A DNA stretch of 64,000 nt from Gordius sp. MW1 (Eukaryota > Nematomorpha > Gordioida > Gordea > Gordiidae), in contig OZ038531.1 in assembly GCA_964036665.1 (NCBI GenBank), positions 14,756,168-14,820,167 of the forward strand, read 5' to 3'. The number at the start of each line of letters is the position of its first letter. Position 1 is the stretch's first letter. The notes under the pieces were generated by a model. The model was not told the origin of the DNA, made no database searches, and was given only the letters and a program-made list of their open reading frames with translations. Positions 1-15,600 of this stretch are shown piece after piece. A program made the translations under genes and the position numbers.

Positions 1-3000
1 AAACCTCTTTTCGGAAGTCAATCAAGGATAATGGGATTCTCAAATTGGCTTACTTTTATTGTTTTTTTATGCTCTTTCACATAGAATCGAAACCGTATTC
101 ATCAGATGAAAGTTGTCGTTTTCAGACGTGGTTTCTTAGATCCCAAGTAAAAATTTATCAGAATCTAAAAACTATTACTTTGAAATCATGATCGCATAGA
201 GCAGTTTTCAAAAATTAAGCACTCAGGTTGCGATACAACAAACTAATCGCGACAATAAAACGTTGTCTTTTGTCAAAATGATAGTTCTCGCAGCTTAAAA
301 CCTCTTTTCGGAGGTCAATCGAGGATAATAGGATTCTCAAATTGGCTTACTTATATATATTTTTTTATGCTCTTTCACATAGAATCGAAAAAAATAAATA
401 TTTTTACCTCAAAATTTTTCACATATTTTTCTTTGAACCGTATTCATCCGATGAAAGTTGTCGTTTTCAGACGTGGTTTCCCCAAGTAAAAATTTATCAG
501 AATCTAAAAACTATTACTTTGAAATCATGATCGCATAGAGCAGTTTTCAAAAATTAAGCACTCACGTTGCGATACAACAAACTAATCGCAACAATAAAAC
601 GTTGTCTTTTGTCAAAATGATAGTTCTCGCAGCTTAAAACCTCTTTTCGGAAGTCAATCGAGGATAATAGGATTCTCAAAGTGGCTTACTTTTGTATATT
701 TTTTTATGCTCTTTCACATAGAATCGAAAAATATAAATATTTTTACCTCATAATTTTTCACATATTTTTCTTTGAACCGTATTCATCCGATGAAAGTTGT
801 CGTTTTCAGACGTGGTTTCTATGATCCCAAGTAAAAATTTATCAGAATCTAAAAACTATTAATTTGAAATCATGATCGCATAGAGCAGTTTTCAAAAATT
901 AAGCACTCACGTTGCGATACAACAAACTAATAGCAACAATAAAACGTTGTCTTTTGTCAAAATGATAGTTCTCGCAGCTTAAAACCTCTTTTCGGAAGTC
1001 AATCGAGGATAATAGGATTCTCAAATTGGCTTACTTTTATATATTTTTTTATGCTCTTTCACATAGAATCGAAAAAAATAAATATTTTTGCCTCAAAATT
1101 TTTCACATATTTTTCTTTGAACCGTATTCATCCGATGAAAGTTGTCGTTTTCAGACGTGGTTTCTATGATCCCAAGTAAAAACTTATAAGAATCTAAAAA
1201 CTATTACTTTGAAATCATGATCGCATAGAGCAGTTTTCAAAAATTAAGCACTCACGTTGCGATACAACAAACTAATCGCGACAATAAAACGTTGTCTTTT
1301 GTCAAAATGATAGTTCTCGCAGCTATAAACTTCTTTTCGGAAGTCAATCGAGGATAATAGGATTCTCAAATTGGCTTACTTTTGTATATTTTTTATGCTC
1401 TTTCACATAGAATCGAAAAATATAAATATTTTTACCTCAAAATTTTTCACAAATTTTTCTTTGAACCGTATTCATCCGATGAAAGTTGTCGTTTTCAGAC
1501 GTGGTTTCTATGATCCCAAGTAAAAATTTATCAGAATTTAAAAACTATTATTTTGAAATCATGATCGCATAGAGCAGTTTTCAAAAATTAAGCACTCACG
1601 TTGCGAATCAACAAACTAATCGCAACAATAAAACGTTGTCTTTTGTCAAAATGATAGTTCTCGCAGCTTAAAACCTCTTTTCGGAAGTCAATCAAGGATA
1701 ATGGGATTCTCAAATTGGCTTACTTTTATATGTTTTTTCATGCTCTTTCACATAGAATCAAAACCGTATTCATCAGATGAAAGTTGTCGTTTTCAGACGT
1801 GGTTTCTTAGATCCCAAGTAAAAATTTATCAGAATCTAAAAACTATTACTTTGAAATCATGATCGCATAGAGCAGTTTTCAAAAATTAAGCACTCACGTT
1901 GCGATACAACAAACTAATCGCGACAATAAAACGTTGTCTTTTGTCAAAATGATAGTTCTCGCAACTTAAAACCTCTTTTCGGAGGTCATTCGAGGATAAT
2001 AGGATTCTCAAATTGGCTTACTTATATATATTTTTTCATGCTCTTTCACATAGAATCGAAAAAAATAAATATTTTTACCTCAAAATTTTTCACATATTTT
2101 TCTTTGAACCGTATTCATCCGATGAAAGTTGTCGTTTTCAGACGTGGTTTCCCCAAGTAAAAATTTATCAGAATCTAAAAACTATTACTTTGAAATCATG
2201 ATCGCATAGAGCAGTTTTCAAAAATTAAGCACTCACGTTGCGATACAACAAACTAATCGCAACAATAAAACGTTGTCTTTTGTCAAAATGATAGTTCTCG
2301 CAGCTTAAAACCTCTTTTCGGAAGTCAATCGAGGATAATAGGATTCTCAAATTGGCTTACTTTTGTATATTTTTTTATGCTCTTTCACATAGAATCGAAA
2401 AATATAAATATTTTTACCTCAAAATTTTTCACATATTTTTCTTTGAACCGTATTCATCCGATGAAAGTTGTCGTTTTCAGACGTGGTTTCTATGATCCCA
2501 AGTAAAAATTTATCAGAATCTAAAAACTATTAATTTGAAATCATGATCGCATAGAGCAGTTTTCAAAAATTAAGCACTCACGTTGCGATACAACAAACTA
2601 ATAGCAACAATAAAACGTTGTCTTTTGTCAAAATGATAGTTCTCGCAGCTTAAAACCTCTTTTCGGAAGTCAATCGAGGATAATAGGATTCTCAAATTGG
2701 CTTACTTTTATATATTTTTTTATGCTCTTTCACATAGAATCGAAAAAAATAAATATTTTTGCCTCAAAATTTTTCACATATTTTTCTTTGAACCGTATTC
2801 ATCGGATGAAAGTTGTCGTTTTCAGACGTGGTTTCTATGATCCCAAGTAAAAACTTATCAGAATCTAAAAACTATTACTTTGAAATCATGATCGCATAGA
2901 GCAGTTTTCAAAAATTAAGCACTCACGTTGCGATACAACAAACTAATCGCAACAATAAAACGTTGTCTTTTGTCAAAATGATAGTTCTCGCAGCTTAAAA

Positions 3001-6000
3001 CCTCTTTTCGGAAGTCAATCAAGGATAATGGGATTCTCAAATTGGCTTACTTTTATATGTTTTTTCATGCTCTTTCACATAGAATCGAAACCGTATTCAT
3101 CAGATGAAAGTTGTCGTTTTCAGACGTGGTTTCTTAGATCCCAAGTAAAAATTTATCAGAATCTAAAAACTATTACTTTGAAATCATGATCGCATAGAGC
3201 AGTTTTCAAAAATTAAGCACTCACGTTGCGATACAACAAACTAATCGCAACAATAAAACGTTGTCTTTTGTCAAAATGATAGTTCTCGCAGCTTAAAACC
3301 TCTTTTCGGAAGTCAATCGAGGATAATAGGATTCTCAAATTGGCTTACTTTTGTATATTTTTTCATGCTCTTTCACATAGAATTGAAAAAAATAAATATT
3401 TTTTCCTCAAAATTTTTCACATAGTTTTCTTTGAACCGTATTCATCCGATGAAAGTTGTCGTTTTCAGACATGGTTTCTTAGATCCCAAGTAAAAATTTA
3501 TCAGAATCTAAAAACTATTACTTTGAAATCATGATCGCATAGAGCAGTTTTCAAAAATTAAGCACTCACGTTGCGATACAACAAACTAATCGCAACAATA
3601 AAACGTTGTCTTTTGTCAAAATGATAGTTCTCGCAGCTTAAAACCTCTTTTCGGAAGTCAATCGAGGATAATAGGATTCTCAAATTGGCTTACTTTTATA
3701 TATTTTTTTATGCTCATTCACATAGAATCGAAAAAAATAAATATTTTTGCCTCAAAATTTTTCACATACTTTGAACCGTATTCATCCGATGAAAGTTGTC
3801 GTTTTCAGACGTGGTTTCTATGATCCCAAGTAAAAACTTATCAGAATCTAAAAACTATTACTTTGAAATCATGATCGCATAGAGCAGTTTTCAAAAATTA
3901 AGCACTCACGTTGCGATACAACAATCTAATCGCAACAATAAAACGTTGTCATTTGTCAAAATGATAGTTCTCGCAGCTTAAAACCTCTTTTCGGAAGTCA
4001 ATCGAGGATAATAGGATTCTCAAATTGGCTTACTTTTATATATTTTTTCATGCTCTTTCACATAGGATTGAAAAAAATAAATATTTTTACCTCAAAATTT
4101 TTCACATAGTTTTCTTTGAACCGTATTCATCCGATGAAAGTTGTCGTTTTCAGACATGGTTTCTTAGATCCCAAGTAAAAATTTATCAGAATCTAAAAAC
4201 TATTACTTTGAAATCATGATCGCATAGAGCAGTTTTCAAAAATTAAGCACTCACGTTGCGATACAACAAACTAATCGCGACAATAAAACGTTGTCTTTTG
4301 TCAAAATGATAGTTCTCGCAGCTTTAAACTTCTTTTCGGAAGTCAATCGAGGATAATAGGATTCTCAAATTGGCTTACTTTTATATATTTTTTCATGCTC
4401 ATTCACATAGAATCGAAAAAAATAAATACTTTTAGCTCAAAATTTTTCACATATTTTTCTTTGAACCCTATTCATCCGATGAAAGTTGTCGTTTTCAGAG
4501 TGGTTTCTATGATCCCAAGTAAAAATTTATCAGAATCTAAAAACTATTACTTTGAAATCATGATCGCATAGAGCAGTTTTCAAAAATTAAGCACTCACGT
4601 TGCGATACAACAAACTAATCGCGACAATAAAACGTTGTCTTTTGTCAAAATGATAGTTCTCGCAGCTTTAAACTTCTTTTCGGAAGTCAATCGAGGATAA
4701 TAGTATTCTCAAATTGGCTTACTTATATATATTTTTTTATGCTCTTTCACATAGAATCGAAAAAAATAAATATTTTTACCTCAAAATTTTTCACATATTT
4801 TTCTTTGAACCGTATTCATCCGATGAAAGTTGTCGTTTTCAGACGTGGTTTCCCCAAGTAAAAATTTATCAGAATCTAAAAACTATTACTTTGAAATCAT
4901 GATCGCATAGAGCAGTTTTCAAAAATTAAGCACTCACGTTGCGATACAACAAACTAATCGCGACAATAAAACGTTGTCTTTTGTCAAAATGATAGTTCTC
5001 GCAGCTTAAAACCTCTTTTCGGAAGTCAATCAAGGATAATGGGATTCTCAAATTGGCTTACTTTTATTGTTTTTTTATGCTCTTTCACATAGAATCGAAA
5101 CCGTATTCATCAGATGAAAGTTGTCGTTTTCAGACGTGGTTTCTTAGATCCCAAGTAAAAATTTATCAGAATCTAAAAACTATTACTTTGAAATCATGAT
5201 CGCATAGAGCAGTTTTCAAAAATTAAGCACTCACGTTGCGATACAACAAACTAATCGCGACAATAAAACGTTGTCTTTTGTCAAAATGATAGTTCTCGCA
5301 GCTTAAAACCTCTTTTCGGAGGTCAATCGAGGATAATAGGATTCTCAAATTGGCTTACTTATATATATTTTTTTATGCTCTTTCACATAGAATCGAAAAA
5401 AATAAATATTTTTACCTCAAAATTTTTCACATATTTTTCTTTGAACCGTATTCATCCGATGAAAGTTGTCGTTTTCAGACGTGGTTTCCCCAAGTAAAAA
5501 TTTATCAGAATCTAAAAACTATTACTTTGAAATCATGATCGCATAGAGCAGTTTTCAAAAATTAAGCACTCACGTTGCGATACAACAAACTAATCGCAAC
5601 AATAAAACGTTGTCTTTTGTCAAAATGATAGTTCTCGCAGCTTAAAACCTCTTTTCGGAAGTCAATCGAGGATAATAGGATTCTCAAAGTGGCTTACTTT
5701 TGTATATTTTTTTATGCTCTTTCACATAGAATCGAAAAATATAAATATTTTTACCTCATAATTTTTCACATATTTTTCTTTGAACCGTATTCATCCGATG
5801 AAAGTTGTCGTTTTCAGACGTGGTTTCTATGATCCCAAGTAAAAATTTATCAGAATCTAAAAACTATTAATTTGAAATCATGATCGCATAGAGCAGTTTT
5901 CAAAAATTAAGCACTCACGTTGCGATACAACAAAATAATAGCAACAATAAAACGTTGTCTTTTGTCAAAATGATAGTTCTCGCAGCTTAAAACCTCTTTT

Positions 6001-8340
6001 CGGAAGTCAATCGAGGATAATAGGATTCTCAAATTGGCTTACTTTTATATATTTTTTTATGCTCTTTCACATAGAATCGAAAAAAATAAATATTTTTGCC
6101 TCAAAATTTTTCACATATTTTTCTTTGAACCGTATTCATCCGATGAAAGTTGTCGTTTTCAGACGTGGTTTCTATGATCCCAAGTAAAAACTTATAAGAA
6201 TCTAAAAACTATTACTTTGAAATCATGATCGCATAGAGCAGTTTTCAAAAATTAAGCACTCACGTTGCGATACAACAAACTAATCGCGACAATAAAACGT
6301 TGTCTTTTGTCAAAATGATAGTTCTCGCAGCTATAAACTTCTTTTCGGAAGTCAATCGAGGATAATAGGATTCTCAAATTGGCTTACTTTTGTATATTTT
6401 TTATGCTCTTTCACATAGAATCGAAAAATATAAATATTTTTACCTCAAAATTTTTCACAAATTTTTCTTTGAACCGTATTCATCCGATGAAAGTTGTCGT
6501 TTTCAGACGTGGTTTCTATGATCCCAAGTAAAAATTTATCAGAATTTAAAAACTATTATTTTGAAATCATGATCGCATAGAGCAGTTTTCAAAAATTAAG
6601 CACTCACGTTGCGAATCAACAAACTAATCGCAACAATAAAACGTTGTCTTTTGTCAAAATGATAGTTCTCGCAGCTTAAAACCTCTTTTCGGAAGTCAAT
6701 CAAGGATAATGGGATTCTCAAATTGGCTTACTTTTATATGTTTTTTCATGCTCTTTCACATAGAATCAAAACCGTATTCATCAGATGAAAGTTGTCGTTT
6801 TCAGACGTGGTTTCTTAGATCCCAAGTAAAAATTTATCAGAATCTAAAAACTATTACTTTGAAATCATGATCGCATAGAGCAGTTTTCAAAAATTAAGCA
6901 CTCACGTTGCGATACAACAAACTAATCGCAACAATAAAACGTTGTCTTTTGTCAAAATGATAGTTCTCGCAGCTTAAAACCTCTTTTCGGAAGTCAATCG
7001 AGGATAATAGGATTCTCAAATTGGCTTACTTTTGTATATTTTTTTATGCTCTTTCACATAGAATCGAAAAATATAAATATTTTTACCTCAAAATTTTTCA
7101 CATATTTTTCTTTGAACCGTATTCATCCGATGAAAGTTGTCGTTTTCAGACGTGGTTTCTATGATCCCAAGTAAAAATTTATCAGAATCTAAAAACTATT
7201 AATTTGAAATCATGATCGCATAGAGCAGTTTTCAAAAATTAAGCACTCACGTTGCGATACAACAAACTAATAGCAACAATAAAACGTTGTCTTTTGTCAA
7301 AATGATAGTTCTCGCAGCTTAAAACCTCTTTTCGGAAGTCAATCGAGGATAATAGGATTCTCAAATTGGCTTACTTTTATATATTTTTTTATGCTCTTTC
7401 ACATAGAATCGAAAAAAATAAATATTTTTGCCTCAAAATTTTTCACATATTTTTCTTTGAACCGTATTCATCGGATGAAAGTTGTCGTTTTCAGACGTGG
7501 TTTCTATGATCCCAAGTAAAAACTTATCAGAATCTAAAAACTATTACTTTGAAATCATGATCGCATAGAGCAGTTTTCAAAAATTAAGCACTCACGTTGC
7601 GATACAACAAACTAATCGCGACAATAAAACGTTGTCTTTTGTCAAAATGATAGTTCTCGCAGCTTTAAACTTCTTTTCGGAAGTCAATCGAGGATAATAG
7701 GATTCTCAAATTGGCTTACTTTTGTATATTTTTTATGCTCTTTCACATAGAATCGAAAAATATAAATATTTTTACCTCAAAATTTTTCACATATTTTTCT
7801 TTGAACCGTATTCATCCGATGAAAGTTGTCGTTTTCAGACGTGGTTTCTATGATCCCAAGTAAAAATTTATCAGAATTAAAAACTATTATTTTGAAATCA
7901 TGATCGCATAGAGCAGTTTTCAAAAATTAAGCACTCACGTTGCGAATCAACAAACTAATCGCAACAATAAAACGTTGTCTTTTGTCAAAATGATAGTTCT
8001 CGCAGCTTTAAACTTCTTTTCGGAAGTCAATCGAGGATAATAGGATTCTCAAATTGGCTTACTTTTATATATTTTTTTATGCTCTTTCACATAGAATCGA
8101 AAAAAACAAATATTTTTACCTCAAAAGTTTTCACATATTTTTCTTTGAACCGTATTCATCCGATGAAAGTTGTCGTTTTCAGACGTGGTTTCTATGATCC
8201 CAAGTAAAAATTTATCAGAATCTAAAAACTATTACTTTGAAATCATGATGGCATAGAGCAGTTTTCAAAAATTAAGCACTCACGTTGCGATACAACAAAC
8301 TAATCGCAACAATAAAACGTTGTCTTTTGTCAAAATGATA
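1..8340. repeat. Satellite HOR domain A (~5,008 bp period)
   Basis: The block beginning at position 1 recurs from about 5,009. For example, the monomer variant with a TATATATATTTTTTTATG stretch at 342 is repeated at 5350, and the short monomer with a TTTTATTG variant at about 50 recurs at about 5,060. Some monomers present in the first copy (for example the one at about 1,975-2,310) are missing in the second, so the copies differ by whole-unit deletions. That is the expected trace of unequal exchange. Confidence 0.8.
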
Positions 8341-11300
8341 GTTCTCGCAGCTTAAAACCTCTTTTCGGAAGTCAATCAAGGATAATGGGATTCTCAAATT
8401 GGCTTACTTTTATATGTTTTTTCATGCTCTTTCACATAGAATCGAAACCGTATTCATCAGATGAAAGTTGTCGTTTTCAGACGTGGTTTCTTAGATCCCA
8501 AGTAAAAATTTATCAGAATCTAAAAACTATTACTTTGAAATCATGATCGCATAGAGCAGTTTTCAAAAATTAAGCACTCACGTTGCGATACAACAAACTA
8601 ATCGCGACAATAAAACGTTGTCTTTTGTCAAAATGATAGTTCTCGCAGCTTAAAACCTCTTTTCGGAGGTCAATCGAGGATAATAGGATTCTCAAATTGG
8701 CTTACTTATATATATTTTTTCATGCTCTTTCACATAGAATCGAAAAAAATAAATATTTTTACCTCAAAATTTTTCACATATTTTTCTTTGAACCGTATTC
8801 ATCCGATGAAAGTTATCGTTTTCAGACGTGGTTTCCCCAAGTAAAAATTTATCAGAATCTAAAAACTATTACTTTGAAATCATGATCGCATAGAGCAGTT
8901 TTCAAAAATTAAGCACTCACGTTGCGATACAACAAACTAATCGCAACAATAAAACGTTGTCTTTTGTCAAAATGATAGTTCTCGCAGCTTAAAACCTCTT
9001 TTCGGAAGTCAATCGAGGATAACAGAATTCTCAAATTGGCTTACTTTTATATATTTTTTCATGCTCTTTCACATAGATCGAAAAAAATAAATTTTTTTAC
9101 CTCAAAGTTTTTCACATATTTTTCTTTGAACCGTAATCATCCGATGAAAGTTGTCGTTTTCAGACGTGGTTTGTATGATCCCAAGTAAAAACTTATCAGA
9201 ATCTAAAAACTATTACTTTGAAATCATGATCGCATAGAGCAGTTTTCAAAAATTAAGCACTCACGTTGCGATACAACAAACTAATCGCAACAATAAAACG
9301 TTGTCTTTTGTCAAAATGATAGTTCTCGCAGCTTAAAACCTCTTTTCGGAAGTCAATCGAGGATAATAGGATTCTCAAATTGGCTTACTTTAATATATTT
9401 TTTCATGCTCTTTCACATAGAATCGAAAAAAATAAATATTTTTACCTCAAAATTTTTCACATATTTTTCTTTGAACCGTATTCATCCGATGAAAGTTGTC
9501 GTTTTCAGACGTGGTTTCTATGATCCCAAGTAAAAATTTATCAGAATTTAAAAACTATTACTTTGAAATCATGATCGCATAGAGCAGTTTTCAAAAATTA
9601 AGCACTCACGTTGCGATACAACAAACTAATCGCAACAATAAAACGTTGTCTTTTGTCAAAATCATAGTTCTCGCAGCTTAAAACCTCTTTTCGGAAGTCA
9701 ATCGAGGATAATAGGATTCTCAAATTGGCTTACTTTTATATATTTTTCATGCTCTTTCACATAGAATCGAAAAAAATAAATATTTTTACCTCAAAAGTTT
9801 TCACATATTTTTCTTTAAACCGTATTCATCCGATGAAAGTTGTCGTTTTCAGACGTGGTTTCTTAGATCCCAAGTAAAAATTTATCAGAATCTAAAAACT
9901 ATTACTTTGAAATCATGATCGCATAGAGCAGTTTTCAAAAATTAAGCACTCACGTTGCGAATCAACAAACTAATCGCAACAATAAAACGTTGTCTTTTGT
10001 CAAAATGATAGTTCTCGCAGCTTAAAACCTCTTTTCGGAAGTCAATCAAGGATAATGGGATTCTCAAATTGGCTTACTTTTATATGTTTTTTCATGCTCT
10101 TTCACATAGAATCGAAACCGTATTCATCAGATGAAAGTTGTCGTTTTCAGACGTGGTTTCTTAGATCCCAAGTAAAAATTTATCAGAATCTAAAAACTAT
10201 TACTTTGAAATCATGATCGCATAGAGCAGTTTTCAAAAATTAAGCACTCACGTTGCGATACAACAAACTAATCGCGACAATAAAACGTTGTCTTTTGTCA
10301 AAATGATAGTTCTCGCAGCTTAAAACCTTTTTTCGGAGGTCAATCGAGGATAATAGGATTCTCAAATTGGCTTACTTATATATATTTTTTCATGCTCTTT
10401 CACATAGAATCGAAAAAAAAATATTTTTACCTCAAAATTTTTCACATATTTTTCTTTGAACCGTATTCATCCGATGAAAGTTGTCGTTTTCAGACGTGGT
10501 TTCTATGATCCCAAGTAAAAATTTATCAGAATCTAAAAACTATTACTTTGAAATCATGATCGCATAGAGCAGTTTTCAAAAATTAAGCACTCACGTTGCG
10601 AATCAACAAACTAATCGCAACAATAAAACGTTGTCTTTTGTCAAAATGATAGTTCTCGCAGCTTAAAACCTCTTTTCGGAAGTCAATCAAGGATAATGGG
10701 ATTCTCAAATTGGCCCACTTTTATATGTTTTTTCATGCTCTTTCACATAGAATCGAAACCGTATTCATCAGATGAAAGTTGTCGTTTTCAGACGTGGTTT
10801 CTTAGATCCCAAGTAAAAATTTATCAGAATCTAAAAACTATTACTTTGAAATCATGATCGCATAGAGCAGTTTTCAAAAATTAAGCACTCACGTTGCGAT
10901 ACAACAAACTAATCGCAACAATAAAACGTTGTCTTTTGTCAAAATGATAGTTCTCGCAGCTTAAAACCTCTTTTCGGAAGTCAATCGAGGATAATAGGAT
11001 TCTCAAATTGGCTTACTTTTATATATTTTTTTATGCTCTTTCACATAGAATCGAAAAAAATAAATATTTTTGCCTCAAAATTTTTCACATATTTTTCTTT
11101 GAACCGTATTCATCGGATGAAAGTTGTCGTTTTCAGACGTGGTTTCTATGATCCCAAGTAAAAACTTATCAGAATCTAAAAACTATTACTTTGAAATCAT
11201 GATCGCATAGAGCAGTTTTCAAAAATTAAGCACTCACGTTGCGATACAACAAACTAATCGCGACAATAAAACGTTGTCTTTTGTCAAAATGATAGTTCTC

Positions 11301-14300
11301 GCAGCTTTAAACTTCTTTTCGGAAGTCAATCGAGGATAATAGGATTCTCAAATTGGCTTACTTTTGTATATTTTTTATGCTCTTTCACATAGAATCGAAA
11401 AATATAAATATTTTTACCTCAAAATTTTTCACATATTTTTCTTTGAACCGTATTCATCCGATGAAAGTTGTCGTTTTCAGACGTGGTTTCTATGATCCCA
11501 AGTAAAAATTTATCAGAATTAAAAACTATTATTTTGAAATCATGATCGCATAGAGCAGTTTTCAAAAATTAAGCACTCACGTTGCGAATCAACAAACTAA
11601 TCGCAACAATAAAACGTTGTCTTTTGTCAAAATGATAGTTCTCGCAGCTTTAAACTTCTTTTCGGAAGTCAATCGAGGATAATAGGATTCTCAAATTGGC
11701 TTACTTTTATATATTTTTTTATGCTCTTTCACATAGAATCGAAAAAAACAAATATTTTTACCTCAAAAGTTTTCACATATTTTTCTTTGAACCGTATTCA
11801 TCCGATGAAAGTTGTCGTTTTCAGACGTGGTTTCTATGATCCCAAGTAAAAATTTATCAGAATCTAAAAACTATTACTTTGAAATCATGATGGCATAGAG
11901 CAGTTTTCAAAAATTAAGCACTCACGTTGCGATACAACAAACTAATCGCAACAATAAAACGTTGTCTTTTGTCAAAATGATAGTTCTCGCAGCTTAAAAC
12001 CTCTTTTCGGAAGTCAATCAAGGATAATGGGATTCTCAAATTGGCTTACTTTTATATGTTTTTTCATGCTCTTTCACATAGAATCGAAACCGTATTCATC
12101 AGATGAAAGTTGTCGTTTTCAGACGTGGTTTCTTAGATCCCAAGTAAAAATTTATCAGAATCTAAAAACTATTACTTTGAAATCATGATCGCATAGAGCA
12201 GTTTTCAAAAATTAAGCACTCACGTTGCGATACAACAAACTAATCGCGACAATAAAACGTTGTCTTTTGTCAAAATGATAGTTCTCGCAGCTTAAAACCT
12301 CTTTTCGGAGGTCAATCGAGGATAATAGGATTCTCAAATTGGCTTACTTATATATATTTTTTCATGCTCTTTCACATAGAATCGAAAAAAATAAATATTT
12401 TTACCTCAAAATTTTTCACATATTTTTCTTTGAACCGTATTCATCCGATGAAAGTTATCGTTTTCAGACGTGGTTTCCCCAAGTAAAAATTTATCAGAAT
12501 CTAAAAACTATTACTTTGAAATCATGATCGCATAGAGCAGTTTTCAAAAATTAAGCACTCACGTTGCGATACAACAAACTAATCGCAACAATAAAACGTT
12601 GTCTTTTGTCAAAATGATAGTTCTCGCAGCTTAAAACCTCTTTTCGGAAGTCAATCGAGGATAACAGAATTCTCAAATTGGCTTACTTTTATATATTTTT
12701 TCATGCTCTTTCACATAGATCGAAAAAAATAAATTTTTTTACCTCAAAGTTTTTCACATATTTTTCTTTGAACCGTAATCATCCGATGAAAGTTGTCGTT
12801 TTCAGACGTGGTTTGTATGATCCCAAGTAAAAACTTATCAGAATCTAAAAACTATTACTTTGAAATCATGATCGCATAGAGCAGTTTTCAAAAATTAAGC
12901 ACTCACGTTGCGATACAACAAACTAATCGCAACAATAAAACGTTGTCTTTTGTCAAAATGATAGTTCTCGCAGCTTAAAACCTCTTTTCGGAAGTCAATC
13001 GAGGATAATAGGATTCTCAAATTGGCTTACTTTAATATATTTTTTCATGCTCTTTCACATAGAATCGAAAAAAATAAATATTTTTACCTCAAAATTTTTC
13101 ACATATTTTTCTTTGAACCGTATTCATCCGATGAAAGTTGTCGTTTTCAGACGTGGTTTCTATGATCCCAAGTAAAAATTTATCAGAATTTAAAAACTAT
13201 TACTTTGAAATCATGATCGCATAGAGCAGTTTTCAAAAATTAAGCACTCACGTTGCGATACAACAAACTAATCGCAACAATAAAACGTTGTCTTTTGTCA
13301 AAATCATAGTTCTCGCAGCTTAAAACCTCTTTTCGGAAGTCAATCGAGGATAATAGGATTCTCAAATTGGCTTACTTTTATATATTTTTCATGCTCTTTC
13401 ACATAGAATCGAAAAAAATAAATATTTTTACCTCAAAAGTTTTCACATATTTTTCTTTAAACCGTATTCATCCGATGAAAGTTGTCGTTTTCAGACGTGG
13501 TTTCTTAGATCCCAAGTAAAAATTTATCAGAATCTAAAAACTATTACTTTGAAATCATGATCGCATAGAGCAGTTTTCAAAAATTAAGCACTCACGTTGC
13601 GAATCAACAAACTAATCGCAACAATAAAACGTTGTCTTTTGTCAAAATGATAGTTCTCGCAGCTTAAAACCTCTTTTCGGAAGTCAATCAAGGATAATGG
13701 GATTCTCAAATTGGCTTACTTTTATATGTTTTTTCATGCTCTTTCACATAGAATCGAAACCGTATTCATCAGATGAAAGTTGTCGTTTTCAGACGTGGTT
13801 TCTTAGATCCCAAGTAAAAATTTATCAGAATCTAAAAACTATTACTTTGAAATCATGATCGCATAGAGCAGTTTTCAAAAATTAAGCACTCACGTTGCGA
13901 TACAACAAACTAATCGCGACAATAAAACGTTGTCTTTTGTCAAAATGATAGTTCTCGCAGCTTAAAACCTTTTTTCGGAGGTCAATCGAGGATAATAGGA
14001 TTCTCAAATTGGCTTACTTATATATATTTTTTCATGCTCTTTCACATAGAATCGAAAAAAAAATATTTTTACCTCAAAATTTTTCACATATTTTTCTTTG
14101 AACCGTATTCATCCGATGAAAGTTGTCGTTTTCAGACGTGGTTTCTATGATCCCAAGTAAAAATTTATCAGAATCTAAAAACTATTACTTTGAAATCATG
14201 ATCGCATAGAGCAGTTTTCAAAAATTAAGCACTCACGTTGCGAATCAACAAACTAATCGCAACAATAAAACGTTGTCTTTTGTCAAAATGATAGTTCTCG

Positions 14301-15600
14301 CAGCTTAAAACCTCTTTTCGGAAGTCAATCAAGGATAATGGGATTCTCAAATTGGCCCACTTTTATATGTTTTTTCATGCTCTTTCACATAGAATCGAAA
14401 CCGTATTCATCAGATGAAAGTTGTCGTTTTCAGACGTGGTTTCTTAGATCCCAAGTAAAAATTTATCAGAATCTAAAAACTATTACTTTGAAATCATGAT
14501 CGCATAGAGCAGTTTTCAAAAATTAAGCACTCACGTTGCGATACAACAAACTAATCGCAACAATAAAACGTTGTCTTTTGTCAAAATGATAGTTCTCGCA
14601 GCTTAAAACCTCTTTTCGGAAGTCAATCGAGGATAACAGAATTCTCAAATTGGCTTACTTTTATATATTTTTTTATGCTCTTTCACATAGAATCGAAAAA
14701 AATAAATATTTTTACCTCAAAATTTTTCACATATTTTTCTTTGAACCGTATTCATCCGATGAAAGTTGTCGTTTTCAGACGTGGTTTCTATGATCCCAAG
14801 TAAAAATTTATCAGAATCTAAAAACTATTACTTTGAAATCATGATCGCATAGAGCAGTTTTCAAAAATTAAGCACTCACGTTGCGATACAACATACTAAT
14901 CGCACAATAAAACGTTGTCTTTTGTCAAAATGATAGTTCTCGCAGCTTAAAACCTCTTTTCGGAAGTCAATCGAGGATAATAGGATTCTCAAATTGGCTT
15001 ACTTATATATTTTTTTTCATGCTCTTTCACATAGATCGAAAAAAATAAATTTTTTTACCTCAAAATTTTTCACATATTTTTCTTTGAACCGTATTCATCC
15101 GATGAAAGTTGTCGTTTTCAGACGTGGTTTCTATGATCCCAAGTAAAAACTTATCAGAATCTAAATATTATTACATTGAAATCATGATCGCATAGAGCAG
15201 TTTTCAAAAATTAAGCACTCACGTTGCGATACAACAAACTAATCGCAACAATAAAACGTTGTCTTTTGTCAAAATGATAGTTCTCGCAGCTTAAAACCTC
15301 TTTTCGGAAGTCAATCGAGGATAATAGGATTTTCAAATTGGCTTACTTTTATATATTTTTTCATGCTCTTTCACATAGAATCGAAAAAAATAAATATTTT
15401 TACCTCAAAAGTTTTCACATATTTTTCTTTGAACCGTATTCATCCGATGAAAGTTGTCGTTTTCAGACGTAGTTTCTATGATCCCAAGTAAAAATTTATC
15501 AGAATCTAAAAACTATTACTTTGAAATCATGATCGCATAGAGCAGTTTTTAAAAATTAAGCACTCACGTTGCGATACAACAAACTAATCGCAACAATAAA
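8340..15600. repeat. Satellite HOR domain B (3,642 bp period)
   Basis: Private variants recur exactly 3,642 bp apart: the monomer with GAAAGTTATCG at about 8,810 and 12,452; the GATAACAGAATTC variant at about 9,020 and 12,662; the TTTTTTCGGAGG variant at about 10,330 and 13,970; and the TTGGCCCAC variant at about 10,712 and 14,354. The block is therefore an 11-monomer HOR present about twice. Confidence 0.85.
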